Both the position numbers and the translations under genes were made by a program. From Sedimentisphaerales bacterium (GTDB taxonomy: Bacteria; Planctomycetota; Phycisphaerae; Sedimentisphaerales; Anaerobacaceae), in contig JAFGLV010000030.1 of assembly GCA_016927855.1 (NCBI GenBank), positions 1-58,111 of the forward strand: a stretch of DNA of 58,111 nucleotides. The letters run 5' to 3'. The notes under the pieces were generated by a model, which worked only from the letters and a program-made list of their open reading frames with translations, was not told the origin of the DNA and did not search any database. The number at the start of each line of letters is the position of its first letter. The first letter of the stretch is position 1. This document shows positions 1-7,304 of the stretch, one piece after another.

Positions 1-84
1 ATGGTCTAACCGCCTGTTATGGATCGCGCAAGTCTTTTTTGTGAGATTCTCTCAATCTTCTTCAAAAAAACTGTGAACGGTTAC
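1..84. mobile_element. Probable terminal end of an IS66-type insertion sequence
   Basis: The stretch is much more AT-rich than the adjoining gene and ends, read on the minus strand, with GTAACCGTTCACAG, which resembles the GTAAGCG-type tips of IS66-family elements from memory. The reading frame of the neighbouring amidohydrolase stops exactly here, the TAA being part of the element tip (81-83). Bases 85-92 (GCTTTCTC) would be one copy of the 8-bp target duplication expected for this family. The rest of the element would lie outside the window, so no transposase is visible and the family call is an inference. Confidence 0.45.
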
Positions 85-995
85 GCTTTCTCGACCGCAT
101 ACCAGAAGAGATGGTCCTCCAGAGTCTTCCGCTCCCGCGCCGTCAGCGATTCGTTGCCCAGACGCTTCTTGAAAGCGGCCTCCGCGCGCTCGGCGGGGAT
201 CCGTTCGTAGTCGATGTTCCGGCTGTAGGCGTTCTGCGACTTGACCGCCACGGCGTACTTGGCGTACTTGTCGAACCACCAGTCGATGACGCGATGCCAG
301 CCGGCCAGGTCGCGCACCTCGAGGCCGGTCGGCTTGCCGAAACCCTCCAAATCCGGGCCGGCGAACATCCCCACAATGCTGATGTCCTGCATCAACAGGG
401 TCGGCATATCCGTTTCGCCGAACGGGCGCGTCAGGCAGTTGACCTGGCACGATTCGATTTTCGCCAGATCGCACAGGATGCGCTTGTAGAAGCCAGGCTG
501 GCGGGTCTTCTCGTAACCCGCCTGCACCTGCTTGACGGTCGCGGCCGACAGCTCGTCCACGTCGTACAGCCTTCGCACCGCGATCCGCGCCGCCTGACCA
601 TAGCCAGTATTCCTGACCGCCGGCCAGTAAGGTTCCAGCAGCCTCCATTTCTCCAGCGGGTCGGTCGCCGGCGAATAAAACCGATCGTACGCGTCGCGCG
701 GCATGCCGGCCGCGAGCAGGTCCGAATCCAGGTAGTGACTGAACACCAACGACCAGTCATCGGCCGGAATCCCCCAGCGCGGCCCACCCGCCAACCGCTC
801 TTTCTCTTCCAGCAAGTGCTCGTGCGTATCGATGAACGGCGTCTCAAACACCTTCTCGCTGATCGCGCGATGCGCCCCGCCCTGCGCCACAACTTCCTCC
901 GCCCCCAGGCCCTGCGATCCCAAAAATGCCGACGCGCCCAGCGCCCCGACCCCCGCCAGCGCGTCCCGTCTCGAAATATGCCGCTCTGCCGTCAT
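81..995 (-). pseudogene. Tat-exported amidohydrolase, 3'-truncated
   Basis: The 304-residue product starts at the ATG at 995, behind a GGGAGGA ribosome binding site. A longer frame to 1040 has no such site. It opens with a twin-arginine signal (SRRDALAG, then an Ala/Gly-rich stretch). FIDTHEH follows, with H58 and H60 as the HxH metal ligands of the amidohydrolase superfamily, in a part that resembles the TIM-barrel amidohydrolases related to uronate isomerase. Family members are normally about 400-450 residues, and the later strands carrying the remaining His and Asp metal ligands are missing. The frame ends in WYAVEKA, just before the strand that would continue the barrel, where a probable insertion-sequence tip supplies the stop. 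It is therefore likely non-functional. The substrate cannot be told. Confidence 0.75.
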
Positions 996-1098
996 GCCGG
1001 TATCCTCCCAATCGTCACTGTGCTGTCCTTGAAGAGCCACTTCGCGCGGTAGACACGAAGTCGATCAGCAATGACTCATTTCGTTGCCTCTTGACACG

Positions 1099-1365
1099 TC
1101 AACTGGCACGCCGTTTCTTCGCGCGACCGGCGGAACGTCGTGTTGGGCGTGCGGTCTTCTTGGCAATTTCGATCAGGCTCAGCAAGGCATTGTTCACCGC
1201 CTCCTGGTTCGGGAATGCCCGAGCGACTTCGGGATCAAGGACGACGACGTTGGATGACTCGCGGAGACGCTTGGCGTATTTGCCTCGTACGAACCCCTTG
1301 GGGAAGTCCGACCGCTGGTACTCTCGACGTAGCTCGTCTTTCTCTGTCGGTTTAGCCTTCTTCAT
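1099..1365 (-). CDS. Small antitoxin-like protein (paralogue of 2541-2810)
   Basis: The 88-residue basic protein has an N-terminal DELRREY motif, a central VRGKYAKRL, then NVVVLDPEVARAF and EAVNNALLSLI, and a Lys/Arg-rich tail. It matches the product of 2541-2810 almost end to end with the same motif order, so the two are paralogues. Proteins with this pattern are common, often in many copies, in cyanobacteria and planctomycetes and are usually described as antitoxin-like or DNA-binding. That link is family knowledge recalled rather than tested. No obvious toxin gene sits next to it. The start is the only ATG at the head of the conserved region. Confidence 0.7.
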   Translation of the reverse strand: MKKAKPTEKDELRREYQRSDFPKGFVRGKYAKRLRESSNVVVLDPEVARAFPNQEAVNNALLSLIEIAKKTARPTRRSAGRAKKRRAS

Positions 1366-1451
1366 ATAACTTACGCTCTCCTTTGCTCGCCACGCGAGCG
1401 CCTATGATTCGAATCATCTCATGTTCCTCCGTGTGAGCGACAACCAGAACC

Positions 1452-1510
1452 GTAGGGTGGGCACCGCCCGCCTTCAACGACGAGGATGGTGTGCCATGCA
1501 CACCCTACGC
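1452..1510. repeat. Interspersed inverted repeat (GTAGGGTG type)
   Basis: The element begins GTAGGGTGGGCACCGCCC and ends in CACCCTAC, giving terminal inverted repeats around a short spacer that holds a second small hairpin (GGTGTGCCATGCACACC). It occupies the gap between the antitoxin-like gene and the split membrane-protein genes and has no coding potential of its own. Confidence 0.6.
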
Positions 1511-1547
1511 TACTGGCCTCGCACCTACGAATCGCGGTACAAAGGGC

Positions 1548-1832
1548 TCATTCGTCCCCAAGAGCTCGTCCACGAGAGGGCTGTCGTGGCAGGTACTCCC
1601 GTCTTTCCGGCAAATGGTGCAGATCGTCAGCCATAGGATTCACGCAGGCAAAGACGGCAATGACTATGAGGCCGATTCCGATCCAAAAAGCCACCGTGAA
1701 CAGAGTCCGGGCGACGCCATGGTAGTTCTCCTTCATCTCGAGATGGGCGTCTACCCATTGTTTGGAGGTTTCCCATTCGCCTTCTGTTCGGCTGCGCACG
1801 TGGCGGACGGGAGAATATGGCTCCGCCTTCAC
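1548..1832 (-). CDS. Membrane protein, C-terminal part (after in-frame TGA)
   Basis: This 94-residue segment begins with a GTG that directly follows, in the same frame, the TGA ending the gene at 1833-2171. It has a soluble front (EPYSPVRHVRSR) and one strong transmembrane helix (FTVAFWIGIGLIVIAVFA, about residues 44-62). There is no convincing ribosome binding site other than the tail of the upstream gene, so it is either re-initiated at the stop/start junction, made by read-through, or the lost end of a pseudogene. The two parts together would form one protein of about 207 residues with two or three membrane helices. Function unknown. Confidence 0.5.
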   Translation of the reverse strand: MKAEPYSPVRHVRSRTEGEWETSKQWVDAHLEMKENYHGVARTLFTVAFWIGIGLIVIAVFACVNPMADDLHHLPERREYLPRQPSRGRALGDE

Positions 1833-2171
1833 TCATCCCTTTTCCCCTTGACCGCGTTCCTGACTGAACCCCAGATCCTGCTCAAGTTTCGCTCGGGTGG
1901 TCACAGTCTCAAGGAATCGCTGGTAAAGTCGCCGTGTTCCAGCTTTGGCTATTACACTGACCGCGGCCAACAGCAGTCCCCCCAGCCCCAGTGCGGCGAA
2001 ATGATACCACGCCGAAGCTTCCAGATATCCGCCGACCGTCAAAGTCAGCACCGCAGAAAGGAGCCCAGTGTAAAATGCGATGCGCTTCTGATGTTCTGCC
2101 AGGAAGTCGTGCTCTTCGTCCACGCAGATCTTGTAGAACTCTATCACCGTTCTTCCGTGATCGTCGGCCAT
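1833..2171 (-). CDS. Small membrane protein with two transmembrane helices
   Basis: The 112-residue protein starts at the ATG at 2171 behind GAGGAG. It has a charged N-terminus (EFYKICVDEEHDFLAEHQ), then two hydrophobic helices (about residues 32-48 and 55-75), then a basic segment RRLYQRFLETVTTRAKLEQ. The layout resembles small two-helix membrane proteins of the SLATT-like kind, but this is only a resemblance. The frame ends in TGA and resumes immediately with GTG in the same frame (1548-1832), suggesting one gene broken by a nonsense codon or a coupled pair. No neighbouring gene points to a role. Confidence 0.6.
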   Translation of the reverse strand: MADDHGRTVIEFYKICVDEEHDFLAEHQKRIAFYTGLLSAVLTLTVGGYLEASAWYHFAALGLGGLLLAAVSVIAKAGTRRLYQRFLETVTTRAKLEQDLGFSQERGQGEKG

Positions 2172-2232
2172 TGATGTCTCCTCTGACGCAAACACTGCTC
2201 AAACCGATCCGTCAAGGTGTGACGTTGTGGCT

Positions 2233-2469
2233 TCACGCTCCTGTGACACGCCAATGCGCCTCAATCGTATCCGCTGACAGATCGGCACCGCAATTCCATT
2301 CGACAAAGTATCCGCCGTTGGAGACCTTCGCGAACTCGGCGGGATCGCGGAGGTCTTCGAACGCCTCATACTGCAGATAGGGACTGACGTCAAAGGTACC
2401 GACACGACCGTCATCGGCCACAATGGACAGTACCCAATTCGGCTGTGGAGAGAGCTCTGCGATTCTCAT
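2233..2469 (-). CDS. DUF2442 domain protein
   Basis: The 78-residue protein has the DUF2442 pattern: a short leading strand, WVLSIVADDGRVGTFDVSPYL, a middle FEDLRDPAEFAKVS, and the closing YFVEWNCGADLSADTI. DUF2442 proteins are small and are often found beside DUF4160 or other toxin-antitoxin-like partners. Here the gene lies 71 bp downstream of the antitoxin-like gene 2541-2810 on the same strand, so the two may be co-transcribed. No DUF4160 partner is visible. The biochemical role of the family is not established. Confidence 0.8.
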   Translation of the reverse strand: MRIAELSPQPNWVLSIVADDGRVGTFDVSPYLQYEAFEDLRDPAEFAKVSNGGYFVEWNCGADLSADTIEAHWRVTGA

Positions 2470-2540
2470 TGGTCAAGCCTTCTGACCAGAAACACGGCAC
2501 CGCTGTCTACCACCAAATCACGCCCAGCAAACGGCCATCG

Positions 2541-2810
2541 TCACCGCCGGGCTGTCTTCTTCTTACGTGCGACCGAGCGCCTCGTCAGACGTTGCGTCGA
2601 GCGGGAGAGATCGAGGAGCGATCTCAGCGCCTCGTTCACGGCCGCCGAATCGCCAAAGGCCTCGGCAACATCCGGTTCCAGAACGACGACGTTGGCTCCT
2701 TCGCGCAACAGCCGCTTGGCGCACTTGCCACGGACGGCCTTGGAATAGTCGAAATCATACTCAGGACGCAGATCGTCACGACCATGACTCTTGTCAGGTT
2801 TCGGTCTCAT
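2541..2810 (-). CDS. Small antitoxin-like protein (paralogue of 1099-1365)
   Basis: The 89-residue basic protein starts at the ATG at 2810, directly behind an AGGAGGAAAC ribosome binding site. The open frame runs on upstream to 3179 without such a site. It shares DLRPEYDF, VRGKCAKRL, NVVVLEPDVAEAF, AVNEALRSLL and a Lys/Arg tail with the product of 1099-1365. The predicted short strand plus helix-turn-helix-like end would suit a DNA-binding antitoxin. Together with the DUF2442 gene just downstream it may form a toxin-antitoxin-like pair, which is an inference. Confidence 0.7.
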   Translation of the reverse strand: MRPKPDKSHGRDDLRPEYDFDYSKAVRGKCAKRLLREGANVVVLEPDVAEAFGDSAAVNEALRSLLDLSRSTQRLTRRSVARKKKTARR

Positions 2811-2914
2811 GTTTCCTCCTATACCAGCAACGTCCGAAACTCCTTCGGCTGCTGGGCCGATGATAACGCGCGTCATCGGACGATGCAACATCGTCCTCAC
2901 TAAGACGGCAATGG

Positions 2915-3499
2915 TCAGGCTGGAAGCGCGTCGGTGGCCAGCAGGTCGTAGAGGTGGCGGAGGCAGTCGCGGAGGTTGCCCTTGTGTTCGGCGAAAAGGC
3001 GGGTGAGCAGGTCGGGAGAGATCGCTTGGTCCCGTGGGAGGAGGTCGGCGACGATTTCTTGCAGCAACTGCGGCGTGGTCTGGCAGTCGATCAAGGTGGG
3101 GAAGCGGCCGCGACGGTGGGTCGTGACGATCAGGCCGCGGGCGTGCTGGATCGTGCGGTGCCGCAAGAGCCGCCAGCATGACGGGCTGATCGCGTCGGCG
3201 CCGTCGAACAGGACGATCTCGTCGGAAGGCAACTCCGAAAGCAAGCGCCGGCAGGTGGTGCCGTCGAAAGGATGCGCGTCGTTGACGAAGATCATCCGCG
3301 TGGAAAAGCCCCTCGCTTCAAGAGCGCTCTGAAGGTCTTCGAGCAGCGTGGTCTTGCCTGAGCCTTCGGGACCGACGATCGCGCCGCGGTAGTTCATGCG
3401 GTCAAGCCGCGTCAAAATCTGCTCGAGAGTCTCGCCGAGCGGGCGGTAGCGAACCGCATGAACACGCTCGACAGCAAACGGATTGTCACGTGCTCTCAT
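2915..3499 (-). CDS. P-loop ATPase, third gene of the DUF3592-arrestin operon
   Basis: The 194-residue protein has a Walker A motif GPEGSGKT (residues 43-50) and a Walker B-like IVLFDGAD (95-102), followed by a threonine-rich strand GLIVTTHRRG and a helical C-terminus, like a minimal AAA/STAND-type or TniB-like ATPase. Its ATG overlaps the stop of the arrestin-like gene by four bases (ATGA), so translation is probably coupled. Being the last gene of a three-gene operon with a membrane protein and an arrestin-fold protein, it may drive or gate whatever they do at the membrane. No closer family assignment is possible from sequence reading alone. Confidence 0.75.
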   Translation of the reverse strand: MRARDNPFAVERVHAVRYRPLGETLEQILTRLDRMNYRGAIVGPEGSGKTTLLEDLQSALEARGFSTRMIFVNDAHPFDGTTCRRLLSELPSDEIVLFDGADAISPSCWRLLRHRTIQHARGLIVTTHRRGRFPTLIDCQTTPQLLQEIVADLLPRDQAISPDLLTRLFAEHKGNLRDCLRHLYDLLATDALPA

Positions 3500-3942
3500 C
3501 GTCGCACGCTCAAGATGCTCTCCAGGGGATTGCCGCCGGGACCTTTGTCAGTCCAAGGCAGGCGTCGCTGGGAGGGGACGTGGTCAAGGACGATTTCCCG
3601 GCCGGTGGGCGAGACCGCGATCTCGCGTCGGACGGTCTCGGCGCCCGGCGTGCAGGTCAGCTCCACCGCCCAGACCAGCGAGATCAGCGTGCCCGAGAAG
3701 CTGTACGGCCCGTCGGGCAGCGTGAAGGCGAACTCCTGCGAGCCCAGCGCGCCGGGATTGTCGATTCCGATCGTCTCAATGACGCCGACGTCGCGCGTGC
3801 CTTTGCCGCTCGTGTACCACAGCAGCGACAGGTCCAGACGGCGCGGGCTCGTCTGAGAGTTCCACCGTACCGCGCCGCGCAGCGTCTCGCCCGGCGTGTA
3901 GCTGGTCTTGTCTTCGTGCAGATCGATCTCGAAGTCGCTCAT
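3496..3942 (-). CDS. Arrestin-like beta-sandwich protein
   Basis: The 148-residue protein is predicted all-beta. It begins MSDFEIDLHEDKTSYTPGE, the strand plus PGE turn typical of arrestin-N/Spo0M-type domains, followed by LRGAVRWN and a mid-protein EFAFTLPDGPYSFSGTLISL. This strand pattern matches half of an arrestin-type sandwich that binds extended peptides or membrane proteins. Its start (3942) overlaps the DUF3592 gene by ATGA, and its own stop overlaps the ATPase start the same way. The DUF3592 protein seems to end in a similar domain, suggesting the two interact or arose by duplication. Confidence 0.7.
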   Translation of the reverse strand: MSDFEIDLHEDKTSYTPGETLRGAVRWNSQTSPRRLDLSLLWYTSGKGTRDVGVIETIGIDNPGALGSQEFAFTLPDGPYSFSGTLISLVWAVELTCTPGAETVRREIAVSPTGREIVLDHVPSQRRLPWTDKGPGGNPLESILSVRR

Positions 3943-5690
3943 AAGGTTGCTCCTGCGGTGGAAGTGGCCGGCACGACCTCGATCGGGAACGATTCCTTCA
4001 CGTCCGGCCAGCATTTGATGTCGCCGTGGAGTTCCAGGCTCCACCGTATCTTGTTATTCTCCGCCTCGAACGAGTGCATGGTTTCGGCAGGGATGACGAA
4101 GCCCACCTGTCCGGAACCCATCTCGCTCGGGCTCTCCGTGCGATACAGCTCCATCTCGTAGAACGTGCTGTGGTCGGTGTAGGTGCTCGTTCCCTTGCGA
4201 TACCTCGCTTCCTCCACGCCGCGCAGGGTGACGGCGAGCGCGCGAATGCGGCCCGTCTGGCCCGAGAACTGCCAACTCAAGGCGGCGGCGCCGCCCAGGG
4301 GGACCCGGCCCGCGCTCAGCTCCAGTGTCGGACGTGGATTGAACAACGCCAGGAACTGGTAGACGACCAACCCCACCAAACCGACGCCGACCAGTACAAA
4401 CGGGATGAGAGAGAGCGTCTGGAACCAGTCCGGATGACCGTGGCGAAAGCCTTCAACCGCCTGGACCAGGAAGATCGAGAGAATCCCATTCCAGAAAAGC
4501 GCGAACACGATCGCACCGATGAGCCTGACACGCGGCGAATGACGCGCCTTGAGGTTGAGCGGACCGCTGCGCCCCAAGGCAACCGGCGACACGAGCGAGC
4601 CGGGCGCCTTTCGCGCGGCGCCGGCCCGAGACAGGTTCGTCGCCGGGTCAGCGCGTTTCTTGCCGCGCAACATGCCCATCAGACCGCCGAGGCCGATCAG
4701 CAAGAACGGCAGCGGCACCAGCGCCAGCAGCAGCTTGGCGTGGAAGCCGCGTTTGAGGATCGCCTCGGCCGGGTTGGCGGGATCGACATAACAGACCGGG
4801 TTCGCATCCGCGTGGTAGCGGTCCACGACCTGGGCCTTGCCGTGGTAGCCGCTGGAAGAACCGCCCATGAAATCATATCGGTCGTTCTTGTAGGGTTGTC
4901 CGTCAAACTCATACTCGTAAAGGATGTAGACGCTGTAGGTCGTGCTGTCGTCGCCCTCGTGACTGCGGACCTCGGCGCGGAGCACCTTGCACGGCGTCGC
5001 GACCCATCCACGAGCGTCGAGCGTCTTGGCGACCGGCTTGATGCCGAGCGGATAGAGCAAACCGCCGCCCAGCGCTGCAAACAACAGGAACAGTCCCGCC
5101 AAGGCATACTTACCTTTGCTCTTGATGTGCTCGTCGCGCAGCGCCGTGACAGCCATCGGGCGGGCCGCCTCCGGCGGTTGCTTCCGCCAGATGACGCAGA
5201 GGCCGCCGCCACCGATGATGACGAAGACGAGCGGGAAGAGCAGCACGAAACCAACGAGCAAGCTGTCGCGCCGCAACAGAACCTCGCTCGGGTCGGCAGG
5301 ATTGACGTAGCAGACCGTGCTGGCGCCGGCGGGGTATTCCCGCACGAGCCGCTGGGCGTCGGAGTAGTTACCGGACCCGGAATAGCTGCGTTTGTAGGCC
5401 GAGCCGGCCAGCGTTTGGCCGTCATGTTCGTAGCGGTAGCTTACAACGAAGGCATAGGGTTCCTCATCGTCGTTGCGCTCCTGCACCTCACTGCTGACGA
5501 TCGTGCAGGGGACCTGCTTCCACGCTCGCTGGCCAATCGCTCGTGCGAATTCTCGGACGGTGAGGACCTCGAACAGGGAACCCATCGCGAAGAAGACCAG
5601 AAAGAATAGCGACAGGCCCAGCTTGCCCTTGACGCCGGCGGCCCTGGCGTCTTGCTCGTGCGACCCTCGATGTGTCCATCGAACCACCAT
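3939..5690 (-). CDS. Membrane protein with two DUF3592 domains and a C-terminal arrestin-like domain
   Basis: The 583-residue protein contains two copies of the DUF3592 pattern: a membrane helix, a WxxxPCxI/V strand, a YxFxV/YxYE strand with DGQ, and YxxxxxxxCYVNPADPSEVLL, then another helix. Copy one spans about residues 20-170 and copy two about 185-345. Two more helices follow (about 395-420 and 435-460). The last 110 residues form a beta-rich domain with IPAETMHSFEAENNKIRWSL, like arrestin-C. The ATG at 5690 is preferred over a GTG one codon earlier. It heads an operon with the two overlapping genes downstream. Function unknown, but it is likely an envelope protein with large extracytoplasmic loops. 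Confidence 0.8.
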   Translation of the reverse strand: MVVRWTHRGSHEQDARAAGVKGKLGLSLFFLVFFAMGSLFEVLTVREFARAIGQRAWKQVPCTIVSSEVQERNDDEEPYAFVVSYRYEHDGQTLAGSAYKRSYSGSGNYSDAQRLVREYPAGASTVCYVNPADPSEVLLRRDSLLVGFVLLFPLVFVIIGGGGLCVIWRKQPPEAARPMAVTALRDEHIKSKGKYALAGLFLLFAALGGGLLYPLGIKPVAKTLDARGWVATPCKVLRAEVRSHEGDDSTTYSVYILYEYEFDGQPYKNDRYDFMGGSSSGYHGKAQVVDRYHADANPVCYVDPANPAEAILKRGFHAKLLLALVPLPFLLIGLGGLMGMLRGKKRADPATNLSRAGAARKAPGSLVSPVALGRSGPLNLKARHSPRVRLIGAIVFALFWNGILSIFLVQAVEGFRHGHPDWFQTLSLIPFVLVGVGLVGLVVYQFLALFNPRPTLELSAGRVPLGGAAALSWQFSGQTGRIRALAVTLRGVEEARYRKGTSTYTDHSTFYEMELYRTESPSEMGSGQVGFVIPAETMHSFEAENNKIRWSLELHGDIKCWPDVKESFPIEVVPATSTAGATL

Positions 5691-5750
5691 CACGCCTTTC
5701 CAGGCAGACTCTCATGTGGCGAGCATCTCTACCCGGTAGTATCGGCGCGA

Positions 5751-5779
5751 GGGAGGGCGAATGATTATTCGCCCCTACG
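5751..5779. repeat. REP element, family A (copy 1)
   Basis: The core is GGGCGAATGATTATTCGCCC followed by CTACG and preceded by GGGA, a near-perfect hairpin. It lies between the DUF3592 operon and the exported protein gene at 5817-6629. Four further clear copies occur in the window (13260, 20425, 42794, 49459). Confidence 0.8.
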
Positions 5780-5816
5780 ATTTTCCGTGGGGAGGGCATC
5801 GTGCTGGCAGTTCATC

Positions 5817-6629
5817 TCAGCGAGGGAAATGCTCGAGATACTTGTTCACATCCTGTTGAAGGTCCTCAGGCAGGTTCATTTTACCCTGGTACTTCGTGCC
5901 ATCCCAGCTGAATCTGGCCTCGCACGGAGTCTCGGCGTAGTTGTTCCACTGGTCGATGAGTTGCGTGCAAACGACAATGTCTTTCAGTGCGGCGTCCGAC
6001 CCCTCGAACCCAAGCGTACTCCGATAAACCATCGGCGTGGCACTTGGCAACCATCTCGTCAGCTCATCGTAAACCTCAACGAATTGGCCTGCTGCCCGAT
6101 CATACCGATATATGTATGTCAGTGTCTGGCTCATTGTGTTGCCGCACGCGTAATCCTGTATCATCAGAGCGAATTGGTGAGATGACGTACCCAAGTCAAT
6201 GATATCGAAGTCGATCCCCTTGCCATACCAGCCACCGTCGTAATGAAACAGCGACCTCCAGCCGCTCTGTTGCCTCTGTAGCAGCAAGACATGCTCGGTT
6301 TCGGTCTTCCACCAGCCCGACCGAGCAATGGCGTGAACCAGATAGACAGGGTTGTTCTTAAGGGGATTCGCCCTGCCTAGGTTCAGAGGTATGTTCGTGA
6401 GAAGGCTGTCAACCCGGCGCATCGCGTATGTCTCAACCCTGGGCAACGACGGTACGGGCCCACCCATGTTGAACCAGGTGCACCAGTGCGTCGAGCGTTC
6501 CGCGACCAGGAGCCCGGTCTCGCGCTGGATCGCCGAGAGGTCCGGAGACAACTCTGGCTGCGGTAGAGGGGTGCGGTAAGTAAGAGACGCTATCATACCG
6601 ATGATCGGGATGAGGGAAAGGCTTCTCAT
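5817..6629 (-). CDS. Exported protein of unknown function
   Basis: The 270-residue protein starts at the ATG at 6629 behind GAGGAG and has a short hydrophobic leader (SLSLIPIIGMIASL) that could be a signal peptide. The mature part is rich in Trp, Tyr and Thr (WCTWFNMGG; ARSGWWKTETEHVLLL; FHYDGGWYGKG) and ends near LPEDLQQDVNKYLEHF. I recognise no family. It is transcribed on its own strand run ahead of the DUF3592 operon, but a repeat and about 120 bp separate them, so co-transcription is uncertain. Confidence 0.6.
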   Translation of the reverse strand: MRSLSLIPIIGMIASLTYRTPLPQPELSPDLSAIQRETGLLVAERSTHWCTWFNMGGPVPSLPRVETYAMRRVDSLLTNIPLNLGRANPLKNNPVYLVHAIARSGWWKTETEHVLLLQRQQSGWRSLFHYDGGWYGKGIDFDIIDLGTSSHQFALMIQDYACGNTMSQTLTYIYRYDRAAGQFVEVYDELTRWLPSATPMVYRSTLGFEGSDAALKDIVVCTQLIDQWNNYAETPCEARFSWDGTKYQGKMNLPEDLQQDVNKYLEHFPR

Positions 6630-6668
6630 GGTCAGACTCCTCAGGATGGTAACGGTTGCGACGTCCAC

Positions 6669-6717
6669 GTAGGTCGTGCGTCCTCGCACGACTGGCGAGC
6701 GGGGACGCTCGCCCTAC
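6669..6717. repeat. Interspersed inverted repeat (GTAGGTCGTGCG type)
   Basis: GTAGGTCGTGCGTCCTCGCACGAC is followed by a second hairpin GGCGAGCGGGGACGCTCGCC and a closing CTAC, so the ends GTAG/CTAC are inverted and each half is itself a stem. It sits in the 270-bp gap before the small gene at 6900. Confidence 0.6.
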
Positions 6718-6899
6718 AGCGCTGCGGCAAGAAGACGATTCCCGAGCCGATGACTCAGCGTATCCACGCGGCGACAGTCATGCAACCGGGAAATCATGCC
6801 GGATGCTTGCTATTCTGTGGTCCGTCGGTGAGAATCGGATGGACAACAGAACCGGACATCGTCGAATAGAGCAGGGATCGTACTGTCGGGAGCACCTTC

Positions 6900-7109
6900 A
6901 TGGCGAAGATCATCAAAGTGCGATGTACAGGCAAGGGGCAGCATGTCAACGAGATCGACCTGGAGGACGTGATCGGCAGCGACGTGATATTGTACGGCGG
7001 GCCGATCGACACCGGGCGGCAGATTCCGGCGCGCATCGTCCGGCGCTGCGACGAATGCGACGAAGGCAAGGTCATCATCACCCGCGAGATGATCGAGGCG
7101 CAATACTGA
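6900..7109 (+). CDS. Small protein with a CxxC motif
   Basis: The 69-residue protein begins MAKIIKVRCTGKGQHVNEI and has a middle VIGSDVILYGGPID and a late RRCDECDEGKVIITREM. Cys9 plus the CDEC pair could bind a metal or form a disulfide. The ATG follows a GGGAG about ten bases upstream. It is monocistronic, facing the rtcB operon across a repeat-filled gap. No known family is recognised, but the regular alternation and compact length suggest a folded small protein rather than a chance frame. Confidence 0.6.
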   Translation: MAKIIKVRCTGKGQHVNEIDLEDVIGSDVILYGGPIDTGRQIPARIVRRCDECDEGKVIITREMIEAQY

Positions 7110-7143
7110 GCGCTCGAACACCACCTGTGCTTGGGCGGCACGT

Positions 7144-7270
7144 CGTGTCGCGGGCATCTTGCCCGCGTGTGTCGAAGGCGTCTCGCCTTCGAATCGAGGG
7201 CAGAGCCCGTCCTGAGCGAAGCCGAAGGAACGCCCTCGCCACGCGCGGGCGGGGACGCCCGCGACACAGC
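7144..7270. repeat. Composite repeat: CGGGCATCTTGCCCG hairpins plus CCTGAGCGAAGCCGAAGG element
   Basis: The block starts TGTCGCGGGCATCTTGCCCG, passes through a second stem (GAAGGCGTCTCGCCTTC) and a GTCCTGAGCGAAGCCGAAGG motif that recurs near 22385, and closes with GCGGGCGGGGACGCCCGCGA then CACA. The outer parts are inverted repeats. It fills the gap between the converging small gene and rtcB. Confidence 0.65.
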
Positions 7271-7304
7271 GAACGTCGCAACCGCGACCGCTCAACGCAA
7301 GGCA

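Noticed and set aside
1404..1416. GATTCGAATC looked like a tRNA T-loop
   Set aside because: No acceptor, D or anticodon stems can be drawn around it; it is a plain palindrome.
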